From NCBI GenBank assembly GCA_003554945.1, contig PWHN01000056.1, positions 1-10,175 of the forward strand: a DNA stretch of 10,175 nt, given 5' to 3'. Each line of letters opens with the position of its first letter. Positions within the stretch are counted from its first letter, which is position 1. Positions 6,382 through 10,175 of the stretch are shown piece after piece. The notes beneath the pieces were generated by a model that did not search any database, was not told the origin of the DNA, and saw only the letters and a program-made list of their open reading frames with translations. Source of the stretch: a bacterium (lineage in GTDB: Bacteria > T1Sed10-126). The position numbers and the translations under genes are program-made.

Positions 6382-7755
6382 CTAATATGCCCCTTTTCCG
6401 GTCAGAACAACAGGTATTGTCTTTAACAAAATCTTCAAATCAAGTCCCAGAGACCAGTTTTCGAGGTAGTAAATATCAAGCAGGCACATCTCATCAAAAT
6501 CCAGCTTGTTGCGTCCCGACACCTGCCAGAGCCCGGTCATGCCGGCGTAACCATCCAGACGTCTCTCCTGCCAGGGTTCGTATTCCTCAACTTCGGCCGG
6601 AGTCGGCGGCCGCGGACCAATTAATGACATATCTCCTTTGATGACGTTGAACAACTGCGGCAGTTCATCGAGAGAAAAGCGGCGCAGCCATTTACCCACC
6701 CGGGTAATCCTTGGATCGTCTTTGATTTTAAATATTGCCCCATCCATCTCGTTTTCGTCCATAAGCTCCTCTTTGATTTCATCAGCTCCTTCAATCATAG
6801 TCCGAAATTTAAGACAATCAAAGACCTCATCCCGGCTCTTCATCCGTCTCTGGGTAAAAAATACAGGACCTTTGGAGTCAATTTTTATCAGCAGCGCAAT
6901 GGTAAGAAAGACCGGACTGAAAAGTAAGACCAGAAGTCCCCCCACCAGAAGATCAAAGCTGCGCTTAACAAAAGCCTGCGCCTGTCGAACTGGAGTGTCC
7001 TGAATTTCAATTACCGGCCATTTCTCCATGCTTCCCCCTCTTACTTTCTGAGCCACAATGTCAAAAACATCGGAGATTATCTTTACCGGCAGGCCAACAC
7101 GCCGCGCCTGACGCATCAGCCACATCATCCGATCCTCCTCAATGTTAGAGATCGATATAAACAGGCTGTCTGGTCTGTTCTCCAGGTAAAAACTGGGGAA
7201 ATCTTTCAGACGTCCCAACACGGGATAGTCAAATCCCTGAACATTGTCGTCCAAAAAACCTAATAGCTCCACCTGTTCTCCAAATAGAGTTCCAAGTTGA
7301 TCCGCGACTCTTTTCCCCACTTCCCCGGCACCGGCAATCAGCACACGGTGAGGAGATTTTATTAAATAACTGGAAAAATAACGATTAAACAGGTACCGGT
7401 AGCCACCCATAGTCAATAGACCAAAAAGAAGAAAAAAAACAAGGACCTGCCGACTTGGGTGAGTTGGTATCAAAAAGATAATAGACATTAGTGCCAGCAG
7501 GTAGGAATAAACAAAAGTCTCCAGAAAGGCGAAGAAAGAATCAAGTGCATCACGGGGAATCTTCTGCATGTAGTCGCGCCGCAGAAAGCTCAACAGCCAG
7601 AATAACATTAAGAAGACAATTCCAAACCCCCACAGAACCCGGGTAACGCCGCCAAAACTGCCAAACCTGTGGTAAATAATCCCAGCATACAGTCCGGCAA
7701 TCAGCAATCCATCAAGACAAAATTTAAAAAAATAATAATAGCGCGGAGTTTTCAC
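6382..7755 (-). CDS. Polyprenyl-phosphate sugar-1-phosphate transferase (WbaP/CpsE-type, bacterial sugar transferase)
   Basis: An integral membrane enzyme that starts glycan assembly by moving a sugar-1-phosphate from a UDP-sugar to undecaprenyl phosphate. Length 457 residues from a GTG at 7755. Hydrophobic N-terminal segments are followed by a Rossmann-like domain (VLIAGAGEVG, about 138-146), then the catalytic bacterial-transferase domain. That domain has its membrane-inserted helix (FDLLVGGLLVLLFSP), KFRTM (316-320), the catalytic Asp-Glu dyad in SLDELPQL (D363, E364), IGPRPP and TGLWQVSGRN. The frame stays open to a TTG at 7788, but that TTG overlaps the -10 of a promoter, and AAAGGAG sits ten bases before the GTG; the GTG is the start. 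The sugar specificity cannot be read from the sequence. The dehydratase next to it suggests a 6-deoxy-HexNAc-derived sugar in the same glycan. Confidence 0.93.
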   Translation of the reverse strand: MKTPRYYYFFKFCLDGLLIAGLYAGIIYHRFGSFGGVTRVLWGFGIVFLMLFWLLSFLRRDYMQKIPRDALDSFFAFLETFVYSYLLALMSIIFLIPTHPSRQVLVFFLLFGLLTMGGYRYLFNRYFSSYLIKSPHRVLIAGAGEVGKRVADQLGTLFGEQVELLGFLDDNVQGFDYPVLGRLKDFPSFYLENRPDSLFISISNIEEDRMMWLMRQARRVGLPVKIISDVFDIVAQKVRGGSMEKWPVIEIQDTPVRQAQAFVKRSFDLLVGGLLVLLFSPVFLTIALLIKIDSKGPVFFTQRRMKSRDEVFDCLKFRTMIEGADEIKEELMDENEMDGAIFKIKDDPRITRVGKWLRRFSLDELPQLFNVIKGDMSLIGPRPPTPAEVEEYEPWQERRLDGYAGMTGLWQVSGRNKLDFDEMCLLDIYYLENWSLGLDLKILLKTIPVVLTGKGAY

Positions 7756-7787
7756 GTCAACCGGGCTCCTTTCTAAGGTAATAGACA

Positions 7788-7831
7788 ATTATAACTAATT
7801 TCCCCGGCAATGTTTACGTGAAATTATTCAC
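7788..7831 (-). promoter_or_regulatory. Promoter of the phosphoglycosyltransferase gene
   Basis: On the minus strand TAAACA (7816-7811, four of six) and a perfect TATAAT (7793-7788) are separated by 17 bp, placing transcription start near 7781 and the GTG about 26 bp downstream with a good AAAGGAG between. Directly upstream of the -35 is an inverted repeat GTGAA-atta-TTCAC (7818-7831), a possible operator. Confidence 0.55.
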
Positions 7832-7879
7832 ACTCACATACCAATCGTGCCAGTGAATAGCATACTTATTAAACTTGCC

Positions 7880-8038
7880 CTAGCTTCGCTCGTCAGCCTC
7901 AACCTTCCGTTTCGTACCTTTGATAATTGTTTGTCGGACCTGCGCTGTAGTAATAACACCGGCAGCAATGCGCTTAACATCATTCCAAACTTTTTCAAGA
8001 TTGTTTAAATTCTGCATCGATTCGGTCAGTTGTTTCAT
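7880..8038 (-). CDS. Small hypothetical protein directly downstream of the nucleotidyltransferase
   Basis: Fifty-two codons, beginning MKQLTESMQNLNNLEKVWND and ending KGTKRKVEADERS. No domain recognised. It is charged and probably helical in the first half, with a basic tail, and has no signal peptide or membrane segment. Its ATG lies six bases past the stop of the nucleotidyltransferase at 8045, and it is in the same frame as that gene, so a single stop codon (TGA) separates the two. The ribosome-binding site is weak (TTTGAG), which fits translational coupling. It could be a small partner protein or simply the tail of a once longer ORF. Confidence 0.45.
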   Translation of the reverse strand: MKQLTESMQNLNNLEKVWNDVKRIAAGVITTAQVRQTIIKGTKRKVEADERS

Positions 8039-8044
8039 CAGCAC

Positions 8045-8419
8045 TCAAAGCTCAATACCTTCCTTCTTAATTTTTTTCTTTAACGATTCTTCAGAAGAAT
8101 TCAGTGGGAAAATTTCCACAGGAATATGATCATCCAAGTAATCCAAACGTGCACTTGCCGTAAAAAATTGTTCGTCGGGCTGCCCTTTCACAGCAAGATC
8201 TACATCCGACCACCTGGCGAAAGGTTGATCATCCCTCGCTAGTGATCCAAAAACAAAAACTTTATCAACACCAAACTCCTCTTTTAATATTTTTTCAGCC
8301 TTGCTTGCTACCGTCCAAGCCTTTTCTTTTAATCTCTCATCATGAATCTTCTCGAGGTTGGCTCGAGGATTATATTTCTTGAGTTCCTCTTCAGACAAAT
8401 CCAGAGCTGTTTTTGCCAT
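8045..8419 (-). CDS. Minimal nucleotidyltransferase (MNT) domain protein
   Basis: A cytoplasmic protein of 124 residues with the pol-beta-like nucleotidyltransferase signature VFVFGSLARDDQPFARWSDV then DLAV: GS at 58-59 and the metal-binding D72-x-D74, with E102 in PVEIFPL as candidate third acidic residue. MNT proteins commonly pair with a HEPN protein in toxin-antitoxin modules, where the MNT member modifies or neutralises the HEPN RNase. No HEPN gene is visible on either side, only the 52-codon ORF downstream, so the target is unknown. The ATG at 8419 is supported by GAGGTG about eight bases upstream. The extra N-terminal 45 residues are charged and helical. Confidence 0.85.
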   Translation of the reverse strand: MAKTALDLSEEELKKYNPRANLEKIHDERLKEKAWTVASKAEKILKEEFGVDKVFVFGSLARDDQPFARWSDVDLAVKGQPDEQFFTASARLDYLDDHIPVEIFPLNSSEESLKKKIKKEGIEL

Positions 8420-8624
8420 AATCCAAACACCTCGCGAATAATTTTAATAAAAGGGACTATTAGCCTTCCTTTATAGTATACAACATTTCAGCAGTTTTTC
8501 AGCTAAGATAATCTGGTTTAGTCCAGGCGCGAGATAAAGCTGGTTCATTTCGTGGGAATTGAGAAATTTACATGGTTTGAAATAAGGTTTGCTGGTAATA
8601 TATTCAAGAAAGGAGGTGAACTTT
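8420..8624. other. Divergent intergenic region between MNT and ArsR genes
   Basis: It must contain promoters for both directions, but none is strong. For the MNT gene, TATACT (8480-8475, minus) is a reasonable -10 without a clear -35. For the ArsR gene, TTGAGA (8559-8564) could pair with TAAGGT, and TGGTAATAT (8593-8601) resembles an extended -10 very close to the ribosome-binding site. Two TTTCAGC copies 11 bp apart (TTTCAGCAGTTTTTCAGC, 8486-8503) are a possible operator. Confidence 0.35.
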
Positions 8625-8927
8625 ATGGAGATCGATGAAGAAGTGCATCGAGCGGCAAATGTTCTTCGAGCCGGAGGAAACGCAATTAGACTGCAAATTT
8701 TAGTGCATCTCTCTACTCGTAATGCTTACGTCAGTGAGCTTGCCGGACTACTTGACCGCAGCACGTCAAGCATCTCGGCGCATCTGAAAGATCTCAAAGC
8801 TGTTGATCTTGTGGAGGCTGAAACAGAAGGCCGTCACGCCAAATACTCTATCAAGCGACAGGATTTAGTTGATAAATTGCTGGATTTTATAGACCTGCTC
8901 AGCCGCGGCGAAGACGACAACGGGTAA
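8625..8927 (+). CDS. ArsR-family winged-helix transcriptional regulator lacking metal-binding cysteines
   Basis: A 100-residue DNA-binding protein with the ArsR/SmtB winged-helix fold: IRLQILVHLS, recognition helix-turn-helix YVSELAGLLDRSTSSISAHL (about 35-54) and wing VEAETEGRHAKYSI (about 63-76). It contains no cysteine, so the classic ELCVC metal site is absent; it may sense something else or be constitutive. The frame extends back to 8589, but a textbook AAGGAGGTGA (8610-8619) sits five bases before the ATG at 8625, fixing the start. It is divergent from the MNT gene, so it may control that gene and itself. It is followed at once by a tandem array carrying a palindrome in each unit. Confidence 0.9.
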   Translation: MEIDEEVHRAANVLRAGGNAIRLQILVHLSTRNAYVSELAGLLDRSTSSISAHLKDLKAVDLVEAETEGRHAKYSIKRQDLVDKLLDFIDLLSRGEDDNG

Positions 8928-8964
8928 AAACTAAAACCTTACACTCTCCCGCTTTCTCCAAACC

Positions 8965-9199
8965 TTTCGTCCATGGACAAAAAGATGGACGATTTTGGGA
9001 AACATTTCGTCCATGGATGAAAAGATGGAGGGTTTTGGAGAGACGTTTTGTCCATGGACGAAATGACGGACGGTTTTGGGGGAACATTTTGTCCATGGAT
9101 GGAAAGACGGAGGGTTTTGGGGAGACATTTTGTCCATGGATGAAAAGATGGAGGGTTTTGGGGTGACGTTTTGTCCATGGACGAAAAGATGGAGAGTTG
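8965..9199. repeat. Six-unit ~41-bp tandem repeat, each unit with a GTCCATGGAY palindrome
   Basis: Units begin at 8965, 9005, 9046, 9087, 9128 and 9169 (CCATGG at 8971, 9011, 9052, 9093, 9134 and 9175); the first is 40 bp, the others 41, the last partial. Each reads approximately TTTTGTCCATGGAYGAAAAG, then AYGGAGGGTTTTGGGGAGACA. Units 1, 3 and 6 have the perfect palindrome GTCCATGGAC; units 2, 4 and 5 have GTCCATGGAT. The whole unit is conserved, with no variable spacers, so this is a minisatellite and not CRISPR. The minus strand is free of stops in all frames, which creates artefactual ORFs. Confidence 0.9.
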
Positions 9200-9240
9200 T
9201 TGTTTAACTACTCTGTATTCTGTCTGGTTCGGGCGGGGCG

Positions 9241-9519
9241 TCAATTCGGGTTTTGGTTGTTGAACAGTTCATCGTATAGTTTTTTTAGTTCTTTTTTCTG
9301 GTTTTGCCAGCTTAGTTTTTCTTCCAGGCGGTTGCGGCCGGATTTGCCCATTTCTTCTCTCCTTTCGGGATTGTCGGCCAGGTCTAATATTTTATTGGCC
9401 ATGTCCTGGGGATCGTTATCGTCTGCGTAGAGGGAGGCGTCTTGGGCCGAGTAGCGGCCTTCGGTGAGGTCGAACTGGACTATTGGTTTTTCGAGAGCCA
9501 AAGAGGCATAAGCCTTCAC
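9241..9519 (-). pseudogene. 5'-truncated glycosyltransferase family 4 (C-terminal remnant)
   Basis: Ninety-two codons matching the C-terminal end of GT4/GT1-type glycosyltransferases: the ALEKPIVQFDLTEGRYSAQD segment corresponds to the nucleotide-sugar-binding MALGKPIV... region, followed by the typical helical tail AQDASLYADDNDPQDMANKI... NPERREEMGKSGRNRLEEK. A whole enzyme has about 350-400 residues. Here an in-frame TGA stands directly before the GTG at 9519, and the sequence upstream belongs to something else. The fragment keeps its natural end (TGA at 9241). It is most likely a remnant left by a deletion or insertion at about 9520. Translation from the GTG cannot be excluded, but it would lack the acceptor domain. 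Confidence 0.8.
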
Positions 9520-9585
9520 TCAGCCCGAAGGAAACCACCCGGGTGCAATACAAATTGATAAAACTTCTGAAGTCAAGTCATACAA
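9520..9585. other. Junction between two gene remnants
   Basis: A short non-coding stretch with two palindromes: CACCCGGGTG (9536-9545) and ACTTC-t-GAAGT (9562-9572). It joins the broken end of the glycosyltransferase to the end of the zinc-ribbon gene and is the likely site of rearrangement. Confidence 0.4.
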
Positions 9586-9833
9586 TCAGGCTGTCTTCTG
9601 ATGAATTACGGGGGCTTCATAAACTTCGTCCGGTTCTAATTCGCCCGAAAAATACTTTTCTATAAGTTCCATCGTCTCCGGGGGGTTCCTTCTTTTCCAC
9701 AAACAGAGCAGACATAAAAGGTTAAACCCTCCCCTATAACACGCTCTCCATTGGGCCCTGTAAATAAACGATCCCTTTTTACTGGTTCCATCGTTTTTCC
9801 ACAGCCATTAGGACATTCACTTTTTTCACTCAT
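9586..9833 (-). pseudogene. Frameshifted YgiT/MqsA-type zinc-ribbon protein
   Basis: Two overlapping minus-strand frames join into one sensible protein. The first, from ATG 9833 (GGGAGG ten bases upstream), reads MSEKSECPNGCGKTMEP... GLTFYVCSVCGKEGTP and then runs off as RRRWNL to a stop at 9660. The second continues as PETMELIEKYFSGELEPDEV then YEAPVIHQKTA, to the TGA at 9586. The shift lies in a six-base run (G6 at 9680-9685 on the plus strand); seven bases would give a continuous 82-residue protein. C7, C11, C42 and C45 form a zinc ribbon like the N-terminal domain of MqsA/YgiT antitoxins, without their HTH domain. No toxin partner is seen. The shift could be a mutation, a phase-variable tract or a sequencing error. 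Confidence 0.7.
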
Positions 9834-9896
9834 TTTAATCAAGCCTCCCGGCAGTTATTATAAACGGGAAAACAATTACATCAAAATCAAAAACAT

Positions 9897-10004
9897 ATTG
9901 GACTGGATAGTAATTCTGATTTGCTGGATTTAAAACACTTCAACGTCAATTGCATTTTTTTGAGTGCTGTGCCAACAGCGCCCTGGCGAAAACACTTCGC
10001 CAGG
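9897..10004. repeat. Left part of a third inverted-repeat element (copy D)
   Basis: The left arm ATTGGACTGGATAGTAATTC then TGATTTGCTGGATT (9897-9930) is followed by GCA-T7-GAGTGCTGT exactly as in element C. It then has hairpin GTGCTGT-gcca-ACAGCGC (9964-9981) and a perfect 9-bp hairpin CCTGGCGAA-aacac-TTCGCCAGG (9982-10004). The flank before the arm (CAAAATCAAAAACAT) resembles the one before element A. A right arm would be expected near 10190, outside the window. Confidence 0.6.
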
Positions 10005-10058
10005 TACAGGGCAACAATAGTGGCAAAAATAAAACCCCTTTTATTTTGACTCAAGAGA

Positions 10059-10064
10059 TATAAT
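10059..10064 (+). promoter_or_regulatory. Possible -10 box for the right-edge gene
   Basis: A perfect TATAAT that would start transcription near 10071, just before the structured leader. No -35 lies at 16-18 bp; TTGACT at 10046-10051 is too close to serve. Confidence 0.3.
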
Positions 10065-10076
10065 CAAAAGTTGTGG

Positions 10077-10172
10077 ATGAGTCATTTAAAAAAATGTGCT
10101 CATGACGTATCCTTGGGTATTCAAGATCAATTGAGTTACCCAATTTTTACTTTGGAGGGATACGCCATGAGC
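10077..10172 (+). promoter_or_regulatory. Structured leader with start-codon-sequestering stem and alternative hairpin
   Basis: GCTCATGACGTATCC (10098-10112) pairs with GGATACGCCATGAGC (10158-10172) in 14 of 15 positions; the second arm contains the ATG (10167) and the end of the GGAGGG ribosome-binding site. Inside the loop, TTGGGTA (10113-10119) pairs with TACCCAA (10137-10143), extended by TCAA/TTGA. Upstream, ATGAG and CATTT (10077-10087) can pair with AAATG and CTCAT (10092-10103), using part of the first arm and so competing with the sequestering stem. This resembles translational control by mutually exclusive hairpins, or the fold-back inhibition known for some transposase mRNAs. Confidence 0.55.
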
Positions 10173-10175
10173 AAC
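10167..10175 (+). CDS. Start of a gene cut by the window edge
   Basis: ATG AGC AAC (MSN) at the very end of the window, with GGAGGG (10154-10159) ending seven bases upstream. Nothing can be said about the product. The structured leader and the decayed, repeat-rich surroundings would fit a transposase, but this is a guess. Confidence 0.5.

Noticed and set aside
7756-7788. TTG start for the phosphoglycosyltransferase at 7788
   Set aside because: The TTG overlaps the TATAAT box and has no ribosome-binding site; the GTG at 7755 has AAAGGAG at correct spacing.
8965-9199. CRISPR array
   Set aside because: The period is ~41 bp, with the whole unit conserved and no variable spacers; no cas gene is present. 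It is a minisatellite.
8939-9244. Three overlapping minus-strand ORFs of 65-101 codons with PWTK/SMDK/VHGQ repeats
   Set aside because: They are the three frames of the 41-bp repeat, which lacks stops; in each frame the peptide cycles because 41 is not a multiple of three. No ribosome-binding site supports them.
9483-9933. Plus-strand ORFs at 9483-9665 and 9751-9933
   Set aside because: Both are antisense to recognisable remnants (glycosyltransferase tail and zinc-ribbon gene) and show no domain or ribosome-binding site.
10046-10064. TTGACT with TATAAT as a full sigma-70 promoter
   Set aside because: The two hexamers are only 7 bp apart, far from the 16-18 bp required; only the -10 is retained as tentative.

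Overview
The window reads as a chromosomal piece from a bacterium with strong Shine-Dalgarno signals (AAGGAGGTGA, AGGAG) and mixed base composition. Surface-polysaccharide genes are interspersed with unusually many dispersed repeats. Two kinases of the lipopolysaccharide-kinase (WaaP/Kdo kinase) type suggest, but do not prove, a didermal cell with an outer membrane. I cannot name the organism from the sequence alone. Almost every gene lies on the minus strand; the exceptions are an ArsR-type regulator and a gene that only begins at the right edge.

Layout. 1-2165: two diverged WaaP-like kinase genes separated by 600 bp that hold a ~300-bp element with terminal inverted repeats. 2166-4195: an AAA_14/DUF4143 ATPase gene bracketed by two identical 44-bp direct repeats, each preceded by a GGTTAGTT-type tandem tract. 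The right-hand repeat begins a second ~300-bp inverted-repeat element. 4196-7755: two genes for the start of surface-glycan synthesis, a PglF/CapD-type UDP-HexNAc 4,6-dehydratase and, upstream in transcription order, a polyprenyl-phosphate sugar-1-phosphate transferase with a recognisable promoter. 7880-8419: a minimal nucleotidyltransferase (MNT) gene and an in-frame 52-codon ORF directly after its stop. 8625-8927: a divergent, cysteine-free ArsR-family regulator, followed by six ~41-bp tandem repeats, each carrying a GTCCATGGAY palindrome. 9200-10175: a decayed accessory zone with a 5'-truncated glycosyltransferase, a frameshifted YgiT/MqsA-like zinc-ribbon gene, the left part of a third inverted-repeat element, and a plus-strand gene start whose ATG lies inside a 15-bp mRNA stem.

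How the genes could work together. The dehydratase makes a UDP-4-keto-6-deoxy sugar, the phosphoglycosyltransferase loads a sugar phosphate onto undecaprenyl phosphate, and the kinase-like proteins could phosphorylate a sugar of the envelope glycan. The glycosyltransferase remnant shows that the glycan cluster was once larger or has been rearranged. The most unexpected structure is the family of four related elements (left ends at 1032, 2328, 3822 and 9897). Each has a left arm, an exact T7G tract and a hairpin whose stem bases change in compensating pairs.
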